Below, piece after piece: positions 1 through 24,700 of a DNA stretch of 64,000 nt. Source of the stretch: Montifringilla adamsi. Taxonomy: Eukaryota; Chordata; Aves; Passeriformes; Passeridae. The DNA lies in contig JAGGNK010007448.1 in NCBI GenBank assembly GCA_017590115.1, forward strand, positions 7,356,815-7,420,814, in the 5' to 3' direction. The position numbers and the translations under genes were made by a program. How positions within the stretch are numbered: the first letter of the stretch is position 1; every line of letters begins with the position of its first letter. Under the pieces are notes generated by a model. It was not told the origin of the DNA and did not search any database. It was given only the letters and a program-made list of their open reading frames with translations.

Positions 1-291
1 CTGAAGGCCAAAGCAACTGCAAGTTCCACATTTGGCTCATTAACTGACATCCAGGTAAATTGCCAGTTACTTCTGCTAAATTGGTCAAGGTCAAGTATTG
101 AATGAATGTCTCCAAGCTGACTAATTGCAATTACATCTATTGGGCACATCAGGAGAACAGAAGCAGCAAAATAGTTCAATGCCATCAAGGACTGGCACTA
201 AGCCAGGGTGGAGAAAAATTCCAGGGTTGCAAGTTATATTTAAACATGTTGGGAATACTGGGGCTAAGAGAGATTTGAAAGATACAGTTTA

Positions 292-1540
<1,249 letters not shown>

Positions 1541-4500
1541 TCATGCACTCAGGGTAACCAACATCCAGAGAGAAACTGGGACTTGGATTTAATGAAATGC
1601 TTCTTCACCTACTGGGAGCAGCAGGGGAAACCTGTTGTCATTCTCCATTGGAATAGGACTTGGAAAAAAAGCAGAATCCAGCAGCACATTTCTTGTAACA
1701 GGAACTGTGCTTTGATGGAGTTCTCACTAATGAAGGCTGACCTTGGTTTTAGTTTCTATATCTCAGGGTTTCAGGTTACAGCTCAGCTATCAGATAGCTT
1801 GGAGCTGAAAGGGCAATCCTGCTCCCACCCATGTGCTCAGGCACTCAGCACCCTGGGACAACCCGGATTCAGGGAGCCAGGCTGAGAGAAGACAAGTTCT
1901 GTACAAATTAAAAAAGATGACTAAATTGTTTGCCAAACTCATTCCCTTCAACAGCTCAGTGCAAACAAAGCACATGTACTCGAGCAGCAGCAGATCTGAG
2001 CTCCACATAACCACGGCATGGAACTCTGTCCTCTAGGCAGGTTTTTACTTCCATTCAAAGGAGCATCTTCTGCAGGAAGGAAACAGAGGTTTACAGCCAC
2101 AATTCAGTGCAGTGGTTAAAAGGAAATGATATCATCATGCAACAGATGCTGAGCTTTAGTTTTTGGGAATGGAAAATGTATCTGGGCCCCCTTCATCTTG
2201 CAGGCTCCTGGATCAGTTTGCTCTGCAATTACAACAATTAAAGGAACAAATACAAAATTGCCAAACAGAGTCTAGAGGGTGGTGTTCTATAGGTCTGTGG
2301 GGTGCACAGGAAAGCTTACTGCCTCTGGGTTAGGACAAGTGTTTAATTGTCAACCCATTTTCTAGGCAGCACTGGTTATTACTTAATTGAGACTTCCAGC
2401 AGGAAGGAGACAAAAGCCACTTCTGACAGTTTATTCCTGCCAGCAGCAATCAGTCAATACTGAAGGCTATGCAAATGACAAGCCTAGCTCACTGTGCAAC
2501 TACAGATTATCACAAGAAAAAAATCAGCAAACATCCTTAATGGTCAATTAAATAGTTAATATTGGAACAAACTGCACTGTTGTACTGCCTGTATCCAGAG
2601 TCTAAGGGTCAAAATTCACCTTAATCAAGTGCATTTTAAGTGCAGCTGTACTCTGCCTCCTGAAGGCTGCCACTTCATGCTTTTTTAAGCCATGTCAACA
2701 GTTGGATGAATGAGTCAGAAGAGAAATTCTGATCTTTGTCACTCACTGAATGAGACACACATCTTGGTTTACAGCTTTCCTCCCTCCTGGGTTTCACTGT
2801 GAGGTTGAGGAAACTTGCTGAGGAATACTAAGAATAAAGTTCTTACAAACCAGAAGTCTTTTGTAAGATACAGAACAAGCAACTTTGGTCTAGAAAGAAA
2901 TGAAAGAAGACAAGTGCTGGGAATCTGTAAGGAAAGGATAAAAACAGTGCTGTGGTAAGGTTGAAAAAAATCAGCAAATAGAGAGTATCTTCCTCCAAGC
3001 CTCATCTTTGCTGTTTTGAAGTGGGAGTTGACCTCACTTTCCCCTTCCCTGGAACCATGAAGAGAACAGGTGAAGGATCCAAGAAGACATTTAACATTTA
3101 CCTGTTCTCTTGGCAGGCAGAGGGAATTTAACACTGGCCATTAAACACGAGTGCACACATCCAATGGGCTCCAGACAAGTCAGACAGGCTGCAGCCCATG
3201 GCAGCTCCAGTGCTAAGCAACCTCACAGCACACACATCAGCCCTGGGCACCCACAGATCCTGGAGCTGCACTCCAATTGAACCCCCTGTACACAGCAAGC
3301 TCAAATAAGCTTCAGAAACAGCCTGTGGGAACAAAAAGCCGAGACAAAGGAACCAGGAGATCCAGAGAGAAAGGAAAAGAACAACTACACCGCGATTACA
3401 GGAAGAGAATGTAACAGGCATCAAGTGATCTCACAATTAGAGGATCTGGGTGTAAATCACTCGAGTAATTTAACTAAAGATGGAATAAATGACAAGAAAC
3501 ATGAGAGCTCCAGCAGTGGGACTCAATGAATAGCACCAGTCACCCTGGGTCTAGCCCTGCACAGCACCTGCACTGTGTGTCTCAAAAGCTGCACCCTGAG
3601 CCCACTTCCTTTAAGATTCACACAGATAAAGTGGGAAAATTGCAGTTTGATACCTGCAGCTAAGAAATGGGACCTGAAACACACCCTGCACTGAGCACAA
3701 CACATCCAAATCCACTGATGGAGGAGGTGGCAGCACTAAACTCACAACATCAAATAACTGCAGGGCTTTTTCTGCTTTGGGCTATGCATCAACTGCTTTC
3801 CACATGTCCTGTCTCCTTGGAAGAGGTGAAACATCATGAGAAAAGACAAGAAAATGCTAAATAAAACTATTTTAAAGAAGAACAGCTGGTTCTGTATTGG
3901 CAGCCAAGTCACTGACATATGCCAGAGGGGCTTTGTGTTGCCACTTCCCCCTCTAATGGGATTAGAAAGGCAAAGATAGATTTAAATGCTCCTTTAAGTT
4001 TAACAGCCAAAGATGTACAAGAAGATCTAGGGATCCCTTAATCAAAGCTCTGCTCAATCCCCCCGTTTTTCTAAAGGAGGACTGAAATTTTCAAACCCAT
4101 AAAGGCCTGACAAAAAGAGAGGCAATAAAGTGATTCATTTGGACCCTACCTCCAACAGTTTCACATTTGCTGAAAGTCCACTCTATGTTGATAAAAGTGT
4201 ATGTACCATGGTACAATTACAGGTATTTTCAGTCCAATAAATGGATATGAGTTGGGAATTTTTGCAGGTATGTTCTGTCCAGGCACAAAGCCCTTTCCTG
4301 TGTATTCATGTATCAGGGAAATTCTGATTATGGTGAGGAACAGCACACTGCTCATCTATACAGAAACCCTCCTGAGCTGCACAGCATTATTAGTGTAGAG
4401 CTTCTGATAAGGCATATCCCAAATATCTTGAACACTTTTAAGGGATTGCTTTGTTCTGGGAGAACAAATTCCTCCAGCAGCCTGGGACACCACTGATCAT

Positions 4501-5094
4501 TCCTGGAAAAAGATGCTCAATCCACAGAGGAAAAAAAACAAAAAACAAAAACACTTTCTTTCACCAGCTTGGATACATTCACTCAAAGAGATCCCACCCC
4601 AAAATCACAGGGACAGCAAAACCCATCACATTCATTAGCCCAGTGCCTACAAAATACTGTAAAAACTGGGAACAGGCTTTCCCATTTATTTCCAAAGGCA
4701 GGAAGAGGGCTCTGACCCACTAGAGCATTGCCAGCAATATTAATTAGGTTTTTAATTGCAGGAAAGATTCCTCAAAGCTTTCCCCTTCCCTTCATACCAA
4801 CTCCCTTTTCCAAAAGGCTATTTATTAATGAAACCTTTAAAATGGTACTTTTAGTAATTTATTGCATTTTACTATCATTCTTCATGGGAATTTTTTTCCT
4901 CAGCCTAACCAGAACAGGCTACTTGGCTTATAATGATAAACAATTCGTGCACTGCCATGACAAAGTTCCATTTTTTTAATCTAACTGACAAAGTTCACAC
5001 TAACAATGAAATGTTTTCTTCTCCCTTCCATTTTGTACAAAATAGGATACTGAGGACAAGAAATAATGGGTTCAAACTGAAATGTAAGCTAGAA

Positions 5095-5312
5095 ATTGGG
5101 GAGAAATTCCTCCTTGTGAGGCTGGGGAGACCCTGGCACAGGCTGCCCAGAGAAGCTGTGGCTGCTCCTGGATCCCTGGAAGTGTCCAAGGCCAGGTTGG
5201 ACAGGGCTTGGAGCAGCCTGGGACAGTGGAAGGTCCATGGCAAGGGGCAGAACAAGATGGGCTTTAAGGTCCCTTCCAACCCAAATGGTTCTGTGATTCT
5301 ATATCAGAATTA
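5095..5312 (+). mobile_element. CR1 LINE 3' fragment
   Basis: Typical bird CR1 3' end in plus orientation. It contains CCCTGGCACAGGCTGCCCAG, GATCCCTGGAAGTGTCCAAG and TTGGACAGGGCTTGGAGCAG, and ends in CCCTTCCAACCCAAATGG followed by TGTGATTCTAT. It is 5'-truncated with no coding capacity and lies in SURF4 intron 1. Confidence 0.9.
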
Positions 5313-7350
5313 TCTGGACAAGATAGATCAGCATTTATCTGGAAAAAATAAATAAACTCCCCCAGTCTGGCTCTCCCTGCAGCCCTCTCACTGCTGTGCA
5401 ATGACTCAATAGTCTTCTCGCATTTTTGTTCATGAATCTTTTTTTTTGAACAGCAGAAATACCAAGCACCCACATTCCTAAGGATTTATTCCTAAAGATT
5501 ATTACAGACACTAGGAAAGTTGCCTGAGCTCTGCTCCCTCTTAGGAAGGGATTACAAAGGAGAGACAAGGCCCCAGATACAGCTATTTTCAGTACTTGGT
5601 GGCTGCACTGAAGGGGTTGCCAAGTAATATTTCAACAAAGATCACTAAAAATGGGCTTAATTTCTGAGTATGTAAATTACTGAGTTACTAACACTGAGCT
5701 GGTGTTACAGTGTCCCCTCACTGCAATTCCTTACAGCTCAGAGCTGCCTATTACCAGCAATCTCACCCTCAGTATTGCACCTCACTCGACCTAAACATGG
5801 AGATAACTGAACCAAGTGACAAAAAAAAAAACCTTCAAATTTTTCTGCTGCCAGTTCAGCTCCCCAGTTCAATAACATAAGTGCTGGTGAGAGAGAAAAG
5901 GGGAATGTAGCCTTGGGAGAAGTAGGACAAGCCCTTTCACTGACAACTGGCTGTCTGGCAAGCTTAGCTGCCTGAGAGACAGTGCACAGTTCACCTCTGG
6001 ATTAAGAGCCACTTACTACTGCTGAGCATCTTGGCACCTAGGGCCTAATTTGTTAATTCAAAGGAAAATTACAGTATCTGAGAAAAGCTAAGCTTTACTC
6101 TTTGAATTTAAGGAACAGATTATTCTTGCTTTTGTAAGAGACATTCAGGATTTCCTGATAAACCATGGAATTAGCTCTAACATTCTCCCACAGGGGTTTT
6201 ATGCTACAGAAATTAAGACTCATTATGTACAGAGTGGAAAAAGCAAGAACATCAGTGAGAATACATTCAGCTCCCAGAACAGCCACTGTCCAGCCTCCAC
6301 CGGGGAGTTTCAACACAATTTCAGTCCAAACATTCCAAATACTGTTTTTAATCCAAGATGAACTAACAGCTCCTGTAATGCCAAGTGTTAAGTTCACAAT
6401 ATATACCAAAGGTTAGTGTTTAGCAAGTCACTCCTACATTGGTGTGACACTGAGCTTTAGCAGCACAGACAGCACTGAAAGGTTCTGATTGAGCTACCAG
6501 GCAGAATTATCACAGGAGTTATTACTCAGAACACCATAAAATTCTTTTGCAATCTGCTAGTAAGAAGAGCAAAACTCTAAATTCTGCAGCTTAAGGCAAG
6601 ACTCATCTTTAAACAGGATGTGGCCAAGCACAAGTGAATTTGTGCCATTTAAAACTCACTTCAGGAGGAGGCAAACTACATTTAAGATGGACAAAAGAGC
6701 TTTCAGCAGAGTGAAAAAAGGGGTGTTAAGGACATCTAGAAATAACCCCACAGGAATAAATAGAGAGGTGTTATAAAAAGGTCAGAACAAGCATTGCAAA
6801 TGTTGGCAAGTAATGTGAACACTGCAGTGATGGTTTACTTTCAACTCTAAAAGGAGCAAGAGGACAAGGTAAACAGAAAATTCAGATATTCCTTAAACTG
6901 AGTATTCCACACACTACAAAAGCTTTAATCTAAAACTCTAAATCAAGTTTTCCTTCTTCCATCTGCGGGTGGGGAGGAAGTGCAGAACAGGTTTTCCCAG
7001 TGAAATCAGTGAAAGACAGAGGCAGCACAGCCCCCTCAGAGCTGTGACGTGTTATTGTGCACCACACAACTCACACTAAATCACAGTGGTTGTAGAACCA
7101 GGCAGAATCAGATTTTCCAGCCAATTTGCTGAATATGATTACTTGCTGCTTCTCATTGTCGATTAGATGAATCACCATGACTGTGAAGATCTTTGCAACA
7201 CCATCCCCAGCAGAGCAACTACTTACACTCAAAATAATCCTGTTGTCAGACATTGTAAGAGATCACAAACTTCTATTTAACAGAGAAATCACTCGGGCCT
7301 CCACTGAAATAAACGTAAGAAGGTTTACAAGACAACATCAGCTTGTTCGC

Positions 7351-7850
7351 TTTCCTTTTGCCCCAGTCCTGAGCACAGCACCACGGTGCTGACCAACCTT
7401 TTCCAGTTTGGGCTTCCAGACATGAATCAGGGTTTTACGAAATCACAGAATGGTTTGGCTTGGAAAGACCCTAAAGCTCATCTGGTTCCAAACTCCTGCC
7501 ATGGGCAGGGACACCTTCCACTAGCCCAGGTTGCTCCAAGCCCTGTCCAGCCTGGCCTTGAACTCTTCCAGGAATCCAGGGGCAGCCACAGCTTCTGTGG
7601 GCCTTTCCTTTTGCCCCAGTCCTGAGCACAGCACCACGGTGCTGACCAACCTTTTCCAGTTTGGGCTTCCAGACATGAATCAGGGTTTTACGAAATCACA
7701 GAATGGTTTGGCTTGGAAAGACCCTAAAGCTCATCTGGTGCCATGGGCAGGGACACCTTCCACTAGCCCAGGTTGCTCCAAGCCCTGTCCAGCCTGGCCT
7801 TGAACTCTTCCAGGAATCCAGGGGCAGCCATAGCTTCTGTGGGCACCCTG
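7351..7850. repeat. 253-bp tandem duplication containing CR1
   Basis: Two near-identical copies, from about 7351 and about 7604 (offset 253 bp). Each starts TTTCCTTTTGCCCCAGTCCT and runs through a minus-orientation CR1 tail (CACAGAATGGTTTGGCTTGG) to GGCAGCCA(C/T)AGCTTCTGTGG. The first copy has a few extra bases after CATCTGGTTCCA. The near identity points to a recent duplication. Confidence 0.9.
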
Positions 7851-7925
7851 TGCCAGGGCCTCCCCACCCTCACAGGGAGGAATTCCTCCCTAACATCCCA
7901 TCAAACCCTGTCCGGTTGGATAACC
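7683..7925 (-). mobile_element. CR1 LINE 3' fragment
   Basis: Minus-orientation CR1: CACAGAATGGTTTGGCTTGG, then AGCCCTGTCCAGCCTGGCCT, GTGCCAGGGCCTCCCCACCC and GGAGGAATTCCTCCCTAACA. Part of the same element is duplicated at 7430-7603. Confidence 0.88.
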
Positions 7926-8234
7926 CGGGCACTCTCCCATCCCTGCCAGCTCACACCAGCTCCCCACACCCCCCTGTGTCCTCTCCACTAGCCGGGACGG
8001 CTCCTGCTCTCCTTCCACTTAATCCCTCCTGAGAGAAGCGCTGTCCCCAAGGAGCACTGGCTGTCCGAGAGGCTCGGGCGCTCACCCGAGGGCAGCGGCG
8101 GCCGCTGGGCCTGCGGCGGTGGGAGCCGGGCCCGGGGTGCCCTCGGAAACAACTTACAGCAAACTTACAGGAAAGATGGAAACAGAAGCAGGTAGTGAGA
8201 AGGCAAAGTAGAATGGCTACAAATCGAAAGAGAG

Positions 8235-8458
8235 GAAACTCAGGCTGGGCATCGGGAAGGAATTCTTCTCTATGAGGCCCTGGCACAGAGCGGCTGTGGC
8301 TGCCCCCGGATCCCTGGCAGTGCCCAAGGCCAGGCTGGACGGTGCCTGCAGCAGCCTGGGCTAGCCGAAGGTGTCCCTGCCCACGGCAGGGCTTGAACGA
8401 GACCATCTTTAGAATCCCTTCCAGCCCAAACCGCTCCACGGCTCTATAATTCCATACA
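8235..8458 (+). mobile_element. CR1 LINE 3' fragment
   Basis: Plus-orientation CR1 tail: AAGGAATTCTTCTCTATGAG, then GGATCCCTGGCAGTGCCCAA, and AATCCCTTCCAGCCCAAACC near the end. It adjoins the GC-rich promoter block, so it may lie close to SURF4 exon 1. Confidence 0.88.
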
Positions 8459-8459
8459 C

Positions 8460-8826
8460 CCACCGCCCCGCCACAGCGCGGCCCCGAGGCGGCAGCGACC
8501 CCGCCGCCATCCCGGCCTGCCTCAGCCGGGCCCCTCAGCGTGGCCCCGGCGCACAAAGGCCGCCGGGCGGGCGCGCGGGGGGGTNNNNNNNNNNNNNNNN
8601 NNNNNGGTGCAGGCGCTGCCACGTCGGACGGGCCGGGCCTTGAAGGCGCCGCCGCGCCGGCGCGCGTGGGGCGGAGCCTCCCCGCCGGGACACGCCCTCC
8701 AGACACGCCCCTCAGAGCTTTTAAAGGGGCCGCGCCCCCCATCACGCTCTTGTGGGGGGGAGGGTCTCACTCCCTCAGGGTCGCTGCACCGGGGTCCTGG
8801 GTGGGAGGCTGGGATGTGTCCCTGCC
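8460..8826. promoter_or_regulatory. CpG-island bidirectional promoter, SURF4/STKLD1
   Basis: A GC-rich, CpG-dense block (runs such as CCGCCGGGCGGGCGCGCG, and GGCGCCGCCGCGCCGGCGCG at 8645-8664) lies directly upstream of the STKLD1 ATG at 8827 and at the expected 5' end of SURF4 on the other strand. It is interrupted by 21 Ns. Divergent transcription is inferred from gene orientation; no TATA box is evident. Confidence 0.7.
8585..8605. other. Assembly gap (21 N)
   Basis: Twenty-one unresolved bases follow a GC-rich run ending in a stretch of G. The true length is unknown. SURF4 exon 1 is otherwise missing from the readable sequence and is expected here. Confidence 0.98.
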
Positions 8827-21204
<12,378 letters not shown>

Positions 21205-21310
21205 GAACAAGACTTGGCCACTGCTGGATACAAAAGCCTGGATCCTCCATTAGAGGACTCTTCTCACCAGAAAAAAGAATATTGGGCTATTAATAATATA
21301 CAAACAGGTA

Positions 21311-21316
21311 TTTATT
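21311..21316 (-). terminator. REXO4: Candidate polyadenylation signal, REXO4
   Basis: TTTATT on the plus strand is AATAAA on the minus strand, about 455 bp after the REXO4 stop and inside the STKLD1 3'UTR. Weaker ATTAAA alternatives lie nearer the stop (21472-21477 and 21518-21523 on the minus strand). If this distal site is used, the two 3'UTRs overlap by about 100 bp. Confidence 0.4.
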
Positions 21317-21408
21317 GATGGTTTGGGTACCACAATTGTGTAACTAACAGCAATAATTAAGAATTCACCTTGCAGCAGACCTCACTTTGTGGGCCTCAAC
21401 ATACTTGA

Positions 21409-21414
21409 AATAAA
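21409..21414 (+). terminator. STKLD1: Polyadenylation signal, STKLD1
   Basis: AATAAA 205 bp after the STKLD1 stop, followed by a T-rich stretch. It gives a short 3'UTR. Confidence 0.75.
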
Positions 21415-21769
21415 GATTTTAATCCTCAGTTTTGACAAAGCAATGACAGTTTCTTCCTTCATCTATCATAATTTAATTTTTTTTAAACTTATTCAGTGTC
21501 TATTTCCATTGAAGAAATTTAATTGATGAAGTTCTTCCCAGCTGCAGGCATTTGTTACCAAGGTTGCTTGAGCAGAGCAGCAGGCATCAGGCACAGGGCC
21601 CACCACAGGGATACCAGCAGCATTCCTGCACTTCCACGTTATTGTAGCATTGTCTTTGGATTGATTTTATGAAGTAGTTGCTGTCAGTTCTGACTTATCT
21701 CTAAATTTGGAATGTGACATCAAACCAGCAAATGCTGCAGGTGAAAGATTCTACCCCGGGTTTTTAAGT

Positions 21770-24700
21770 TTAACAATTTTTCTTGTTAGCTTTGTTCTTA
21801 ACAGCAGCTTCCCATTTCTTTTTCTCCAGGGTGTAAAGTCTCATAGCTGCTTGTGCATCCTGGATCTGAAAGAGAACAGACCAGACAAGGATGTGAGATA
21901 ATAAGCAGCTAAATCTTCCATCACTTTAAGACATCCTTCCAACTAACATTTCATTACCTCTTTTTACATTTAGACTCTGTGCCTAGTGAAAGGGATAAAT
22001 GGTGTATGTAGAGTCCAGGGCCCACCACAAGGCTCTGCATTTCCGATTGTTACTTGGAAAGTCCTAAGAGAACTTTGTCATTGATACAGTATCTATGAGC
22101 TCCCCTCCCAGTTTTGCTTCCCCAGTTCATTCCTCTTTTCCATCCTCCTGCCCACTGAAATAAAGGATCTGCTGAGGTTCAGGTGTAGCCTCTCCCACTC
22201 TTTATCCATCCTGCCACAGTGCAGAATGCTGTTTTTAGGGTAAACAGATCTTGACCATTACTTTTCCCCCTGGGAATTTTGAAGTAACAATTCAGAATTA
22301 AGAGCTGACTTGTGCAGAAGTTGTTTATGAAATGACTGAAGAGTGAGCAAGTTCAGATGTCAATCCCACTGCTGCTGCTGTCCAAGCAGAGCTTGCTGAG
22401 TTTCCCTGGGATGAAGGCACAGCCCTGTGGACTGAAGCAGAGCCCAGAGCTGGATGTTCTGAGCAGGTACCTACCGAGCAGTGCTCTGCTGTCTGCACCT
22501 GAACATTGAGCAGCTTCTCACAGAGCAGCTTCAGGGATGGCCTGGAACTCTAGGGACAGAACAGATCATAAACCATGCTGTCTCACAGGACTTCAAATAA
22601 CAGACATGGGTGTTACATAAAAATGTTATGTTCCTCAAAGAATAGCACATCTTAGCCTCTGCTGGTGAAATACCAGGAATAATTAATGAATTAGGAGATT
22701 TGTGTGTGCATAGGTAGGAAAGAAGGAACAGGGTCAGGTAAAAGCAAGCACAGGAGCGAGTCAGCAGCTCTGGAGTCTGTTAATTGAGCACCTTCCCAGC
22801 AGCCTCTTACCTTGACTCTCTGTTTAAAAGGTTTGTATCTCTGTGTGTCCCTGATCTTCTTGTGAGGGTGATCAAGAAGTAGGACCTAGAAGAAATCAGA
22901 TTTTCAGTCTAAAATGTGTTATTGCATGAAACTTTACAGAGCTGAATGTGCAGCTGCCTGTTGTTTCCTTCCATCCACTGTAACAGACACTTTAAAGCCA
23001 TGAAAGGACAAGACCCAGCTCATCCAGGCTGGATTCAGGAGTTTCCAGGAGCTCAGGTGTGTCCCCTTGATCCAGAATGATTTATCAGAAACTTTATTTT
23101 CAATGTACCTTCAGGTCATTCCGTAAGGCGTGTCCAACTAAAATCCTTCCCTGCAGGATCTCAGCCACCTCCTTCTGAACCTTTTTAAAGTCTTCACCTA
23201 AAAATGCCACACAAGGAAACACCTTCCATGAGCAACCACTGCACCTTTTCTGGGAAACAACTGTATCCTTGGGACTGTAGTTTTTGTTTAGTACACTGAA
23301 TCTCTGCTTGCTAGAACATAGAGAATTCCATAAAGAGCACAGCATGAAAATAAAATTATTTTTAATACTATATTCCACCATTTAATTCCTTCAAGGGTGC
23401 AGAGAATTCTATAAAGAGCACAGCATGAAAAGGAAATTATTTTTTATACCATATTCCAGCAGTTAATTCCTTCAAAGGTGTCAGTGATCACTGTATAAAA
23501 GCACTTCTTCCCACAATTTTTCTTAGCATTAACTTTAACTCAAATCTCAGCATTTTGTTTTCCCAAATTAGGTCTCAAACCATTCCAAGCTCAGCCAATG
23601 AGGCTTCTGTGACAACCCTCTGAATTCTCCCTCTTTGGGGGAACCCCCTGGTACCTGAGTTTATGTTCTGAGGCCGGATGCCACTGACAGCTGTCCTGTA
23701 GTCTGTCACCTTCTCCGTGGGCTTGACATACTTGTCATAGACACACTTCCCAAACTGGTTGACGATGGACACCCGAGCCAAGATGCTGTCCTCGCCCTTG
23801 GGGCCCACCCCCACCATCTCACAGTCCATGGCCACGGCCCGGGTCAGCCTGAAAGGCAAAGGGACACTTGGGGACACCTGGGAGGACCCAGCTGGAGCTG
23901 GCAAGGCTCACACCTTGCTGTGAGCAGGGCAGAGCCTGGCAGCAGAGGCAGGGGGATGGCAGCTCACTGTGCAGGTCACTTAGCAGAAGCCACTCTGAGA
24001 GCTCTGCTATTATTATTGTTGTTTAATTGAAGGGATGGGACTGCAATCAGGCTAAAAACAACTTATTGTTCAGATAAACATCAGTCTCAGGGGCTGTGAG
24101 ATTTGTGAGAGTAAGTAGTTGGTTATAGCTCAAGAGTAGTTACAAGTTCTTTGTTACAAGACAATTTATAACATTGTAATCTAATGGACAGTTGCTAAAA
24201 AGTTTATTTTGCTTTTCTATTACTTATTTCTATTGCAATGTGTATATTTTTATCTAATGGGCTATTATAACATGCACACACACGTTTCTATTGCAACATC
24301 TAAACTCTTAGCTTACTCTATACAATTACACTCTTACATTATAAACCCTTCACTATCTTATTAATACAGTTTTTTACTTATTTGAGGTATACTCTTACAA
24401 CTATAAACATGTGTTTATTATTTTTCTGCTTAATGTCTGTGTACTTTATTTTTACATCAATCTAAGCTTCTTCTGAGGCTGCAGATCAAACCTTTCAGTG
24501 TCTCTGGAAGTTTCTGTCTTCCCATTTCTCACACTCTGATGCCATCCCTCCCCCTGCAGTGTCACTCACCCATCAAAAGCCTTTTCCTTAACCAGCACCT
24601 GCTCCACAGACTGGCATTGCTCTGTTTCAAGTCCCAGGTTCCTTCTGGCAATTTTTGCTGCTTCAGGTCCTAGTGCTGCTTCAATATCTTTGGGATCAAC

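Noticed and set aside
7951..8745. 264-codon minus-strand frame at the SURF4/STKLD1 boundary
   Set aside because: It runs through a CR1 copy and the N gap and does not contain the SURF4 start. It is a composition artefact.
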